Positions 45,940-56,371 of a stretch of DNA of 64,000 nucleotides are shown here, one piece after another. The DNA comes from Fragilaria crotonensis (lineage: Eukaryota > Bacillariophyta > Fragilariophyceae > Fragilariales > Fragilariaceae): positions 62,001 through 126,000 of the forward strand of contig JAKSYS010000082.1 of the NCBI GenBank assembly GCA_022925895.1. The letters run 5' to 3'. Within the stretch, counting starts at the first letter, position 1; every line of letters starts with the position of its first letter. The position numbers and the translations under genes are program-made. Below the pieces are notes generated by a model. It ran no database searches, had not been told where the DNA came from, and saw nothing but the letters and a program-made list of their open reading frames with translations.

Positions 45940-46790
45940 GTATTGTGTTGTTGTGTATCCGTCAGTAGGTTATGGCGTCGACAAGCTCAGCACCGGTTGC
46001 CAGCCCTTCCAAGTGGCATATGCCGGCAGTGCCAATCCCTTGCAGGCCATGGCAGCCGCAAGCATCAGGAATCAAGAGGCACAGGGCAAAGAGAGTGCCA
46101 GCCTGGCCAATTACTGGACCCTGCAAGGCAAGGTAAATTTCCCGCAGGACACGGTAGACAAGGTGAGCGTCATGTTGGGTCGATTTGCAGTGCTCTGTCA
46201 AACCTTATTCCAGGGCATAGGCTTGCCAAACCCTTTGGGGGAAGCCTTATGGCAGCTCACCGCTGCCATTCAGAACAGAACACTATCAGCAATTCACACG
46301 ATGCCAGCAATTGCCACGCTGTACTTCCTGCATGCTGTGCAGGTAAGGGTGCATGAGTACCTACACAGTTGTCAGTGTTAATCTGGTGGAGGGCCACGCC
46401 GCGGGAGTCGAATTGCTGGAATGCCGCTCGCTTGTAACGGAACTCAAACGAGATACGTTTCCCCAATCCAGGAACTGGGTGCCCCTGCCAGAGGAGTACT
46501 ACCTAGAAGCGGCGGTACGCGGCGGTTCGAGGACACCCAGCACTGTCCCAAGGGGGGCCAGTTCGGCCTCCTCCGCACGCACTGACATGTCGTCGCTTAC
46601 CGGCAATAGCGTGGAATCCGTGCCGACTCCGGTCGCCCGGGTCGACAACCCAAGCCCGGACACTGAGTTCAGCAGCATCACCGTCCGGCCGGGCGGCACA
46701 CGTCCGATCCTCCGCGACCACAGGCCGCCAGCGAACGACACAGGCAACGAATTCTGCGTCGTGTGGTGGCTGCGAGGCGGATAATCGTCG
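45940..46790 (+). mobile_element. Gag-like fragment
   Basis: Two plus-strand open frames (45938-46381 and 46353-46784) contain a helical segment (FPQDTVDKVSVMLGRFAVL, GIGLPNPLGEALWQL) and then a charged Ser/Pro-rich region. The first includes an internal start after TATGTATTGTG, similar in style to the 74-bp repeat leader at 30151. The look is that of a retroelement capsid (gag) protein with few breaks. Family uncertain. Confidence 0.45.
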
Positions 46791-46869
46791 ACAACGGTCC
46801 GGTCACCAGAAAAGCATGTGAATCGGTATGATACTAAGCAGTGCCCGCCGGACCACACCGATCGACTCC

Positions 46870-47498
46870 TACCGGAGCCCCTTGAGTAGTAGGTGGCAGG
46901 GTACTAGTACCAAGTAAGGACATCGTTACGCCCACCAACAATACCACAGTACCCCGTACCACACACTCCATGTAGTGAACATCAGACCGTGTGGACGAGC
47001 TACAAGTACCGCTGAAGCCGGGCGAGCGTTGAAGTCCCGCCATTCGAGGGAAACGAACAACGAATGAATGCTACTGTATCACGATCGCACCGTACTACTA
47101 TCGTTACAGTAGTTTCCGGATTCCGGTGCGACGTGCGCACAGCTGTAACCGTACACCGTACACTCGTGATTTGTATACATGTACCTGGTACAAGTACTGT
47201 ACCACCTGCTGCATACTGTATGCATATATCTGTATACATACTCATCATGGTACTCGAGTACCAGGTACTATACTCGAGAGCGAATACCGGTGGAGAAGGA
47301 TTCGTCCTACTAGGATATATACTGTGTATGTTCATTGATAAACGCAACATGTGCTGGTTCTGTGTGTGCACATGTTGCTTACGTAGCGATTTCATATGCA
47401 TACATACGTCGCCCGATCTGAATTTTATGCAGGGAGTACGCTGTCAGATGAGACGATTATTCGCGTGAAGTCCGAACGCGCACTGTATGCTTGCTTTT
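46870..47498. other. Intergenic spacer, GTAC-rich
   Basis: Marks the end of the mobile-element block and the return of host-type spacer: dense GTACCTGGTACAAGTAC-like words at 47160-47290. No gene is supported. Confidence 0.5.
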
Positions 47499-47939
47499 CT
47501 AGCCAATAGATTCCGTTGCAAGATCATTTCCACGTAAGCCGGCTTCCAAAACATGTGTTGTGATATTTGCATTGTAGCTGGAATGGTCGATCCAAACGAG
47601 CCGGCAAGGTTTTTCAATGGTAATTGGAAATCCACTTAGGGTAATCGAAGCGACATGTGTTTCGATCGGCTCGTAAGTAAGTACAATTCCATTTATGGTA
47701 TGTGGAAATCCACTTAGGTTAATCGGAATTCCCCCCTGGGTACTCACTTGCTAGATTGGATCCACATGATAGACGCGCCGTCCTTGATTTATCAGTCGAC
47801 AACAACTGATCGTGGAAACGATACTCTCATTATTATGTGTCACGTTTTCTCGCTGTTCCACGATTGTCGTGGGATCAAGTTCAGATTTCAAGTTTTCTGC
47901 AAGGCTGAATTTCATGTGCGCTAAGGTATAAACATTCAA
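47499..47939 (-). pseudogene. Possible broken gene with an in-frame 78-bp repeat
   Basis: Read on the minus strand, one phase is open from 47939 to 47499 except for a single TAG at 47751-47753. It contains two similar units, INLSGFPHTINGIVLT and ITLSGFPITIEKP, 26 codons apart, so the repeat period of 78 bp keeps frame. This looks like the remnant of a repetitive protein, but I recognise no family. A short GTGAGT...CAG interval right after the stop could be part of an intron. Confidence 0.3.
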
Positions 47940-48339
47940 ATCTACAACTTGTTCTGATTACGAGGCGAGAAGCATTCAGCGATAAACATGTTTCCCAACT
48001 CGAATTCCTTATTTTTCCGCCCTCCATTGTCGGTGATCGTTCTCGCCACAAAATTGTTTATCGAGCACCTCAGTCGCCAACGAACATTTGACGATTTTGC
48101 TCGACAAGCACGACATTTCTGCAAGACTTCCATTCAGCTGCGCGTACCGTCGACCTTTGGAGCAGCCCCGCTATTTGCAAGGCGACACCAGACAAAGCAG
48201 CAGCTCTGTGGTTGCGTCTAATAGGTTATCAGTGTTGCCTGATCCATTCCATCGCATAACGCATGATCATCCCAAGTGGAGCGGAGTCAAACCCCGATTC
48301 TACTCAATTCGTACGCCTCCGTCAAAGTCGGAATCGACC

Positions 48340-48948
48340 ATGGTAATTATCACGCCAGGATCAGGCAGCAAGGATGACAAGCCGCCAGTTCTTGCTTTTG
48401 TTAAGGAACCAAATGAAAATGATGTGCTGTGTGGTCGAGGCGGGTCGATCAATGCACATCCTGGAAACGAGCGATTTCGACAGCTTGTGGAAAAGAGAAA
48501 GCGGGTTTACCTGACAGCGCGCTTTAAACGAGAGAAGAGATTGATCGCCAATAGTATCGTGTTGGAGATTAGATCTTTAGATCCACCTGGTCGGTTTCTT
48601 TCAAGAGATCCCAATACTGGATGTTGGTTTGATATTGGGGATGAGAAAGCGCGGGAAAAGACCAGTCAAGCCCTTAGGGAGAAAGCCCCTTCCATCAGGG
48701 CCGAGATAGCAGTGGAGATAAATCAGCAACTCGCAGAACTGCAGCGCGTCGAAGATGAGGAGGCCGCCATGGCACTCCACCCTCCGGGTCCACCACATCC
48801 ATACTATCAACAACCATGGGGTTACTACGCACCATACCACGGATACGGCCAATACTATGCACAGCCGCCTGCCCAATACAGGCACGGTGGACGCTACGAA
48901 CGGCAGTGGTATGGCCAATCTAGGGGTCTCGCATCCACATCACCTTGA
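48340..48948 (+). CDS. DUF6824-domain protein
   Basis: The DUF6824 domain is found mainly in diatoms and other stramenopiles; its function is unknown. Single exon, 202 aa from ATG 48340 (context gaccATGg). The frame is open upstream to 48088, but that extension looks like untranslated sequence. The domain (about residues 22-110) shows ENDVLCGRGG, NAHPGNERFRQLVE, RFKREKRLIANSIVLEIRSL, PPGRFLSRD and GCWFDIGDEKAREKTSQALRE. The C-terminal third is rich in Tyr, Gln, Pro and Gly (PYHGYGQYYAQPPAQY) and probably disordered. A decayed relative or unrelated pseudogene lies tail-to-tail just downstream. Confidence 0.85.
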   Translation: MVIITPGSGSKDDKPPVLAFVKEPNENDVLCGRGGSINAHPGNERFRQLVEKRKRVYLTARFKREKRLIANSIVLEIRSLDPPGRFLSRDPNTGCWFDIGDEKAREKTSQALREKAPSIRAEIAVEINQQLAELQRVEDEEAAMALHPPGPPHPYYQQPWGYYAPYHGYGQYYAQPPAQYRHGGRYERQWYGQSRGLASTSP

Positions 48949-49610
48949 TCACAATCTGGAATGCTGCCAAGAAACGAAGATCAACGTCACCTTCCTGGCC
49001 CGCTTCACCTTCCATAGCGTTAAGAAGACTAAATGATAGTGATCAACGCAAACTTCCAGCCCCGCTGCATCTTCCATAGCCTTATCAAGACCAAATGGTG
49101 GTGCGATCTGGGAATGGGAAAATGGCGCCGCAGGACGAACATCCTCTGGTGCCATCGGCATGGCCTCATCCTCACTGCTATTTGTGCTAACCATAGTCGT
49201 ATCCCAACGGCCTAGAATATGATTTGCCACTTGCGAGAACAACGATGCTTCTTGTTCACCAAGCTGATTATGCCCGGGGGCGTGATGAGGCTCAATTGCA
49301 TGGTCGTCTCTGAGTTTTTTGTAGAAGCATTGTCAGACAGGGCATTGAATGAGTGGTAGGCTGAGCTCCTTTCAGCCTGATGATCTCGCCCAGTATGAGA
49401 GAGTGACCCATATCCATAGTGCGCGTTCACTTGCTGATTTTACCGGCCTTGTCCATATTGACTAGGACGAGGCCGATGGCGTGAAGGGGGGCATTCATCG
49501 TCTTCAAAGTGAACCTTCCCCCGACCACTTCGATGATCGACTGGGTTGTGAGTTAGCGGGTCGTGAACATAAGGTGTTGTGGCTTAGGAGTCGGATGAGC
49601 TGCCGAGCTG
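48949..49610 (-). pseudogene. Decayed gene, His/Gln/Ser-rich C-terminal part
   Basis: On the minus strand a phase reads VHFEDDECPPSRHRPRPSQY, a stop, NQQVNAHYGYGSLSHTGRD and onwards to SLITPPG near 49270, then changes phase at CCCCCGGG and continues HNQLGEQEASLFSQVANHIL to a stop at 48949. Internal stops upstream (near 49440 and 49590) support decay. The composition recalls the low-complexity tails of DUF6824 proteins, so it may be a dead duplicate of the neighbouring gene, but the domain itself is not visible. A 45-bp imperfect direct repeat lies at its 3' end (49000-49046 and 49062-49108). Confidence 0.4.
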
Positions 49611-49761
49611 CATGGATGTTTCGTTCCGGGTAGCATATATATGTACTATTCATACTACTCGAAAGATGATCATTTTTTTGCCTTTACAAATTAACCAGCT
49701 TGACCACGTCCACTGGGTTTCACGTCATCCGAGTCGTGGAAAGAACCACCACACCGATATA

Positions 49762-50825
49762 ATGCATCAAAATACAGCCGCTATCACGCTGCTCCTTCTT
49801 TTGCCCTGAGTTTTTGCGGGGGTCAGTATCTTTGTGCTGATTGGTGAAAGCAACATGAGGGGACATGGTTCCTACGCAAATCTTCACCAAATGGCGGAGG
49901 CCAACGAAAAGTACGAATACTTGCTGGACAACAACAACAATTTCGCATCTCGCTCCGATGTACGACTCACTTTCGACGAAACTGGTTTCCAAAGCGCAGT
50001 TGATCTTACCGTTGGATACGGACTTTCAGACGCAACCTTTGGGCCTGAAGTTGGGTTTGGAGAAGTAGTTGGAGATTTCTATGCCGACCCAGTTCTGTTG
50101 GTGAAATGTGCGACTTGGGGCACCCGCCTTGGCATAGAGTGAAGATCACCCTCAGCCTCTCAACAAGACTACTCAGGAGCTGGATTCGACGACCCTGACG
50201 ATTACTGCGTTATGTGGAGAACGATGGTCGAAATGATAGGTATTGTTACGACGAATCTGGACATTTACGTCCCAGGATACGATGATAGCGACAGCTATGA
50301 AATTAAGGGCATTGTTTGGATGCAGGGCTGGAATGATGCATTCCATGACGCATGCACAATGATTACGACGAGAAACTCACAAGTTTCGTTGATGACCTTA
50401 CGATGATGTATGGCATCTAAGTAAAGATAGTCATCGAGGCGCTAGGGCAGCTGGGTGGTAACATCGAAGAATATTGGTTTGAATCGCAAATGCTTGGACC
50501 AATCATGGAAGTAGATGATACACGAAGATGTGGCGAATGCGAATATGCATAGTCCTCAAGTGTTGTTCGTCCCTACCGCGAGTTACGCAATGCCTGTTGA
50601 TCCAATGGATCCTTATATGCCAGCTGAAGGTGAGAAATACGACGTGTGGGTTCCTGTGATATCGACCTTGAATGTAGAGATTAGGAAGTTGGTGAGTCTT
50701 GCATCGATACAACCGGGGCAATCGATATGGCGAACGAGGATGCTGATGAGTCTTTGCTGGAACAAAGAATGATCAACGAAAGGGAAAACTTGGCGCGGAG
50801 CCAAGGTTGCAAATACTGTTTTTAG
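49762..50825 (+). pseudogene. Sialate O-acetylesterase (SASA, SGNH-type) pseudogene
   Basis: SASA-family esterases remove acetyl groups from carbohydrates; secreted versions are common in diatoms. The frame from ATG 49762 reads a signal peptide (MHQNTAAITLLLLLP), a TGA at 49807-49809, then IFVLIGESNMRGHG with the Ser nucleophile, GPEVGFGEVVGDF, a second TGA at 50140-50142, and IKGIVWMQGWNDA, the conserved QGxxD-like block. Near 50350 the frame shifts and further stops follow, with a tail ending DESLLEQRMINERENLA near 50800. The family His/Asp block beyond this is degraded. A host gene inactivated by at least three changes. Confidence 0.75.
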
Positions 50826-51215
50826 ATATAGTGAGCTGATTTAGAAAGTACTGGAGTACTTCCTGAGGGTCCTCGAAAATTCTACTATAGTCTGTAGATC
50901 GCTTGTGCGCTTGTATGCTATTGTGTATCGTCTCCCGGGCTTCGTTGTCTTCGGAATCCTAAACAAACGAACCGGAGAGTCCGATTGCAGACCCTCTTCA
51001 AACCGCAAGAACACGCATCAGGCCATTCACAAACATCGTGAATTTGACACGATGTGAAAAATCGCCATCAGTGTGCCGAGTACAGTACCAGGTACCGGTT
51101 GAATTGCACACGTTAATAGTGGCCCGTCTCCAGTAATGACAGTACAGTACCTGGTACGGAAACCCACACGGCGGTCTTCATCACTAGTTTGGACGAGCGG
51201 AGACAATAATGAATA
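50826..51215. other. Intergenic spacer
   Basis: No gene. GTAC-rich words at 51070-51150 include ACAGTACCAGGTACCGG and a near-inverted partner ACAGTACCTGGTACGG about 70 bp on. Confidence 0.45.
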
Positions 51216-51380
51216 ATGAATATTGGATACGCTGCTGCTAAGGCAATGGCAGAAGCGAAAGTGACCGATAGTCCGACTGAAGCACCTACACCGAAGCCAA
51301 CAAAAAATCCCACAAGAAACCCCGAGTCCGTTGCCGACACGACCGCCAACACGCGAGGCGAAACGTCTGGGAACAAGTGA
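51216..51380 (+). CDS. Small Pro/Thr-rich open frame (54 aa), doubtful
   Basis: From ATG 51216 the frame reads an Ala/Lys/Glu-rich start and then SPTEAPTPKPTKNPTRNP, a Pro/Thr repeat of the type common in diatom cell-surface and wall-associated proteins. It has no signal peptide and is probably a fragment of a larger gene or a chance frame. Confidence 0.25.
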   Translation: MNIGYAAAKAMAEAKVTDSPTEAPTPKPTKNPTRNPESVADTTANTRGETSGNK

Positions 51381-51997
51381 TTTTTGGGAATGATAGTCGT
51401 TGATACCTACAAGGTTCATGCGTCCTTACGTAATAGACGTTGGTGCACTTCCAATCTGGGGCAAAACAGAAGGGACATGCTATGCAGGTACCGTAATCAC
51501 AATTAGGAAGGATACCGCAAGAACGTCGCATTCTATTCGAGCTAGTCAACGAATATGACCAACATAATCATTCATCGCCAGCAGCGTGGTAGTCAAGGTC
51601 GCATCGATTTCCCAAGATGACTTCTCCGTGCTTGTCCGACAGCTTCTGTCGCGCCCTTCTGGTAGAAATCTCAATTCTCCATCGAATTCGACGAACTTAT
51701 CGATCTGCGTAGTCCGCTGAAAACAATTCAGCCTTTCCATCTTGTCTATCGTGACAAAATATATAAAGCGTGCAAATGCCATGGGAAGGTGCCTTGATTT
51801 GAATCTGAATACCTCAGGATGATCGTGACAAGGGTCATCACCAAAGGCTCCCGCGTCAAGTGGATTTCCGTTCGCAGCTTGTTGTCACTATGACAAACGC
51901 GCCATTGTGATGCTCTCACTTCAGTCACACCCGCTGTCCGAGGCGAGATGATGTAACACCGAACGACAGCAGCCATTCCAGTAGCATCAGCTGGCAT
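51286..51997 (-). other. Possible hypothetical gene fragments
   Basis: Minus-strand open pieces: 51997-51746, 51782-51546 (RFIYFVTIDKMERLN, VEFDGELRFLPEGRD) and 51549-51286 with a Cys-rich stretch (CGILPNCDYGTCIACPFC). Their closeness suggests one spliced or decayed gene downstream of RABL6, but no coherent model or family was found. Confidence 0.25.
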
Positions 51998-52013
51998 TCA
52001 ACCAAGCAGCACG

Positions 52014-54344
52014 TCAGGCTGCATCGTCGCAAACCATAACGACCGAACGCGACTGCCTTTTCTTTTCATCTCCTTCCTTTTTCTTCTTCTTTTTCTTAAT
52101 CCTCTTCGCACGATCGTCGTTTTGAGCTGACGCCTCTCTTTCCAGCATACGTTGGGCTTCTCTCGCAGCCTCTTGAATGGCAGCCATTGCCGCCGCGCTC
52201 AAGCCACCGCTTTTCGGAGCCGACGATGCCTCGGCGTCATCAACCATAGTGACGGCGCTGTTGCCGCCGCGGGCGTTCAAGGAATCTTCGCCGACCACTG
52301 CTTCCACCTTGCTAATGCCTCCAAATGCCGCAGGATGGCTCGAATCATCTTCAATCATGAACTCGTCATCGTCGTCATCTTTGGTCGTCGCAAGGCCGGG
52401 GTGATCGGATTCACCAACAGTGTACTCATCATCGTCGGCCGCGCCGCCATCAACAGAGCGTCCATTTTCGGTCGGGATTTCCAGCGCTTCCAATCCAATA
52501 CGTGAATATTCACTATCGTCACCTCCGCATCCACCAGATCCTTCGTCTATTCCCTTAGAGGACGCTTCGCGTTGCCTACGATGGCTGTCTCCAGCCCTTT
52601 CTGTTTTTGTCTCGACAAAAGTTATTGATTGTTCTGTTGCAATTTCAGCAACTCCTTCGCGATTCGGCGAACTTCGCACATGGCTAACGCTTGGAACTTC
52701 ATGATTTGATCCATCAGGTTCGCCATCGTCGAGTTCTGCGCCATCATGGTCACCTCCAACGCTCGCCTCTGCAGGTAAGTGGCCATGAGAATCATCGTCG
52801 TCAAGATCTAGGTCGTCATCGTCATCCCAGCCAATGTCGTCACCAATAGAGAGATCCGTCACACCAGATTGGGGCTTCTCTTGCGCAGTATTTCGTGTCG
52901 ACACTTTAGCTGATGGACCATCGGCGGCATGATCGTCCTCCAGATCGAGGTCGTCATCGTCGTCCCAACCATTTTCCCCGTCGCCTGAAGCCTTCACTTT
53001 TGCAACGTCGGTTTCAGCGCAGCCATTTATCAGGTGTTCATTTCTGGCGTGCGGATGTTCTGTGGCTATAGCGCGATGTTGCCCTTGGGCCAGTTGCTTA
53101 TCACCGCCATTTGTTGGCTTCTTCACGTCAGGAACTATTCCGCCCCTTAACTTTCCTTTGGAGCTCTTCTTGCGTGTACTGTCGGTCACTGCTGTGAACT
53201 GTTCCTTGACTTTCACCTGTGATGTTGCTGCCACATTAGGCTTAGGGCTGCTGCTTTGAATTTTTCTAATCGGAAGTTGCCCGACGTCCTTAGCAACCAT
53301 TCGATGGCCATCGTCGTCGTAATAAAAGTCATCTTCATCGTCGTCAGATTGATTTGATTTTACGACTGAAGGAATGATGCCATCATCGCTATCATCATCT
53401 CCGAAGAAATCGTTCAGCGCCTTCTTCGTATCATGTCCCTTGGGCGGGAGTTCGATTTGTGGCGGTTTGCTGTGAAAGGTTCTCCGAGGGATTGGTGGCT
53501 GTCCAACTTGTTGCGACGGTCTTGAAGCCACGCTACTCACAACATCTGTTTTTTTCTTTCCTGGTGACATTTTCTGTACTCTGGGCGTTTCAACGTTACC
53601 CAGGAATAAGTCATACCCCATCCTCTGGTTCGACAACACTGATTCCTCCTTTGCTTCGAGCACATCTTGCAGTTGCTCCTCCAATGCAATGCGTTTTCGA
53701 TTGAGATACGACTGATAAATAAAATGATGCAACCCATTGAGGCCATAGCAATTCAGCATCGACGTGACACCGGTCTGGATCATGGACCTTGTCGATGAGT
53801 CTTCTGCGTGGGTTTGAAATATCGCTTTCTCTATCCAGGTTTTCACATCCTCCTCTGATAACCGTGGTGGCGGACTCCTTTCCTGTTGATCTCTAAAGTT
53901 AATAAGTATGCACACAGATATAGGCCTCGTTTTGCGTTCCGACAACATGGACAGTAACTTGAGAATGTACGGTTTCAGGCTCTTCGGGTCGTGTCTAGGA
54001 TTAAGGAGCAGGACACAAAAATCAGGTTCTTGTTCAAAATTGGATGGAATTTCCACCACCAACTGTATCCGCTCACCCCATGTTTTACCAGGAGCATGAT
54101 ATGGGACGGTGATTCTGGAAGAGAGTTCGTCTGAATCTCGAAAAGGATCCTTGCCCTCAAGTCGTCTCAACAATGTTCGCTTTCCCGACGATGGAAGTCC
54201 AACGACAATTCCACGCAGCGTAGCAACACTAGGAGGCGGTCTCGGTCGTCGTGGTGGGCGCAAAGCTGCTGCAGTCGTTGGAGTAGAACCTGGGGGCTGT
54301 GCCTGAATGCTTGCTTCGGCGAGAATCGACTCCGTCGTGCCCAT
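52014..54344 (-). CDS. RABL6: RABL6-like GTPase-fold protein with long acidic tail
   Basis: RABL6 (PARF) is a Rab-like GTPase with a long disordered C-terminus, linked in animals to proliferation and trafficking. Single exon, 776 aa from ATG 54344; the frame is open a few codons further upstream only through a GTG. The domain has a P-loop GLPSSGKRT (49-57), then FCVLLLNPRHDPKSL, the NFRD motif (149-152) corresponding to NYRD of RABL6, and GLNGLHHFIYQSYLNRKR with a following helix, in the same order as RABL6. The tail contains two WDDDDDLDL motifs (about 460 and 507), many other Asp-rich patches and a C-terminal KRIKKKKKKK basic block. The N-terminus MGTTES fits N-myristoylation. Assignment rests on domain order. 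Head-to-head with FAM136A (304 bp). Confidence 0.78.
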   Translation of the reverse strand: MGTTESILAEASIQAQPPGSTPTTAAALRPPRRPRPPPSVATLRGIVVGLPSSGKRTLLRRLEGKDPFRDSDELSSRITVPYHAPGKTWGERIQLVVEIPSNFEQEPDFCVLLLNPRHDPKSLKPYILKLLSMLSERKTRPISVCILINFRDQQERSPPPRLSEEDVKTWIEKAIFQTHAEDSSTRSMIQTGVTSMLNCYGLNGLHHFIYQSYLNRKRIALEEQLQDVLEAKEESVLSNQRMGYDLFLGNVETPRVQKMSPGKKKTDVVSSVASRPSQQVGQPPIPRRTFHSKPPQIELPPKGHDTKKALNDFFGDDDSDDGIIPSVVKSNQSDDDEDDFYYDDDGHRMVAKDVGQLPIRKIQSSSPKPNVAATSQVKVKEQFTAVTDSTRKKSSKGKLRGGIVPDVKKPTNGGDKQLAQGQHRAIATEHPHARNEHLINGCAETDVAKVKASGDGENGWDDDDDLDLEDDHAADGPSAKVSTRNTAQEKPQSGVTDLSIGDDIGWDDDDDLDLDDDDSHGHLPAEASVGGDHDGAELDDGEPDGSNHEVPSVSHVRSSPNREGVAEIATEQSITFVETKTERAGDSHRRQREASSKGIDEGSGGCGGDDSEYSRIGLEALEIPTENGRSVDGGAADDDEYTVGESDHPGLATTKDDDDDEFMIEDDSSHPAAFGGISKVEAVVGEDSLNARGGNSAVTMVDDAEASSAPKSGGLSAAAMAAIQEAAREAQRMLEREASAQNDDRAKRIKKKKKKKEGDEKKRQSRSVVMVCDDAA

Positions 54345-54648
54345 GGTATTCCAGGAATTGAGCACCTACCGCAAACAAACAACTGAAGCAATTTTCCGTT
54401 CCGTTTTGGGTAAACTCCCTGACGGCCAGGCGCCGTTGCGTTTTCGCTCACGACGACTGTCCGACAGTCCGACAGCCCTCCTCCATTGGATAAATTGGAT
54501 CTCCCTGCCGGCTCGAGATGTCCAATTCGCAAGTCTATGGATGTGCAAAATCGCAAAATCATGATTCCACGACATTCAGCAGAACGATTGATGAAAATCT
54601 TGTTTTGAGGTTCTCGGTTGCCATTACATCATCGATTCATCCACCATC
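54345..54648. promoter_or_regulatory. Divergent promoter between RABL6-like and FAM136A genes
   Basis: A 304-bp spacer between two divergent starts. It must hold both promoters. A CGACAGTCCGACAG direct repeat lies near 54460. No specific site is claimed. Confidence 0.45.
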
Positions 54649-55204
54649 ATGTCAAGTGCAGCAGCTCAAGCCAGGGCGCAACAGCTTAATTCCAAGATGG
54701 AGAGCGAGGCTAGAATTGTCTTGGATTCGATTGACAAACTTTGGTTGCGAAAGGTCGCCAAGGCATCCTCTGTGTGTGTTGTCTCCTGTTTTGATAAGGC
54801 TGGAACCACGGGTCCTTCTGAAGTATTGGATCAATGCAGTCGCAACTGCCAAGTAAAGTATCAGAATGCGAATGCTATCGCGCAAAATGTAAGTATAAGA
54901 AATGTGATGTTTGCATTCCTTTGGTACTAGGGCTGCCTTACGGATGAGGACTCTGACGTATATACCGTGTTCGTTTCATCACCAGGAAACAGCTCAATTC
55001 CAGAATCGTCTCAATCGCGCCATGATGGATTGCCAAGATCAGGCGCGGGATATGATCAAACCAGGGTTTGAAGATGATGCTGCTGCCTTGTCCAAGGTTG
55101 AAGATCATGTATTGACGTGCATGTCCAAGACAGTTGACGCTCATATCAAACTATTGCGACCTATGCAAGACCGTATTGTGGGAGAAATTAAGAAAATGTT
55201 GTAA
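54649..55204 (+). CDS. FAM136A: FAM136A family protein (DUF842), mitochondrial intermembrane space
   Basis: FAM136A is a small conserved protein of the mitochondrial intermembrane space with twin Cys-x3-Cys pairs. Two exons are placed, 54649-54888 and 54986-55204, with a 97-bp GT-AG phase-0 intron, giving 152 aa (human 138). The Cys pattern includes SSVCVVSCF and DQCSRNCQ in exon 1 and MMDCQDQARD and HVLTCMSKTVDAH in exon 2, with helical spacing as in the family (FQNRLNRAM, then KLLRPMQDRI). One Cys of the later pairs appears replaced (CQDQ, CMSK), compared with CNDK and CVTKC in human. Role inferred from animal homologues. Confidence 0.88.
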
Positions 55205-55807
55205 GGTTTGAATTGAGGGGTCGTTGCATCTATGAGCTTTGTGACGCGCATTATTGTCATGTACCTTCGGACCGGCGATGATCTGTTGCGAACCCACTTT
55301 CATGAAGCACGCAACTAGGACTACCGGCAAATGGCTATCCGTGCCATGGATGCATGCTAGAAAAGAATCTCTTGAAATTTGATCTTGTACAGTTTACAGT
55401 AGCCGCTGGAACCACAACAACAGAGAGTGCACAAGCGTAATCAACTGTAGACCTCCAGCTCCCCATTAAGTTTCGAGAAGTGTAGAAGATGTCAGGCGTG
55501 GTAACTCGCACCTGGCCTATTAACACCGTCAAACTTCAGATAAGGAATCACTCTGTTAAACTCTGGGCTACTGAGGTTGGAGTTATCCCAGTCAGCATTT
55601 TCAAGCATAAAACCAGAGGCCTGACTTTTATGGTGGCATTGTAGTACGGATACATCGTTACTGTACTGCCGGTACGTAAAGTTGCAGCTGGTACTGATGA
55701 CCACGGCGACAGTGATTCCTGATTTTGCTGTCTCACTTCATCATCAGTTTCCATTCTTTGGCTCCACGAACTCGACCACCGACGACCACTAATCCAACTG
55801 CGGCAAT
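55205..55807. other. Intergenic spacer upstream of PC4
   Basis: No supported gene. The last about 100 bases should hold the PC4 promoter and 5' UTR. Confidence 0.45.
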
Positions 55808-56338
55808 ATGTCTCATCAAGCTCATAAACCAAAGCAGCAAAGGGTAAAGGTTGAACAGGGCGACGCTGATAGAGAATTCAGTCGAAAGAGGCGAAAGGTG
55901 AAGGTTGAGCAGGACCACGATACTGTGACCGTTCAATGCGAACCGAGAGAGTCAAAGGTTGAACAAGACGACGATGACCCTGTAGAAGACTATAACTTTG
56001 GGAAAGAGTCTGCTGAATTTGAAGTTCTCAAAAATGATGATGGTGACGCGTTTCTGGAGTTGTCGTCGAAGCGTCGAGTTACAGTTCGTTCTTTCAAGAA
56101 AAGTATCCTTGTTGATATTCGCGAGGTAGGTTCAAGACCTCATCCTCACTAACTTGCGCATGTTCACGGTTCGCGCCATACTAATAATCTTTTATTTCAG
56201 GTCTACGAGAAGGATGGGAAGACCCTTCCTGGAAAGAAAGGGATCTCACTATCGGAAGAGCAATACACATTGTTCCGAGATATGGTAACGTCTGGGGTTA
56301 TCGATAATCTGATCACGAAATTGAAGACCAATAAATAA
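55808..56338 (+). CDS. SUB1: Transcriptional coactivator PC4/Sub1
   Basis: PC4 binds single-stranded DNA and aids RNA polymerase II initiation and repair. Two exons are placed, 55808-56125 and 56201-56338, with a 75-bp GT-AG phase-0 intron, giving 151 aa. The N-terminal 60 residues are charged and contain repeats around KVEQ ([28 protein letters not shown]). The PC4 domain (about 85-148) follows: [31 protein letters not shown] joined across the splice, then [14 protein letters not shown] and [12 protein letters not shown], all typical. No Ser-rich tract like the human protein is present. The gene is tail-to-tail with the histone-fold gene (33 bp). Confidence 0.93.
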
Positions 56339-56371
56339 AGGCATGTGGAGCGTATAGTACATTTTCACAAC

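Noticed and set aside
49807-50142. Selenocysteine reading of the two in-frame TGA codons in the SASA gene
   Set aside because: SASA enzymes are not known selenoproteins, and the gene also has a frameshift and other stops.
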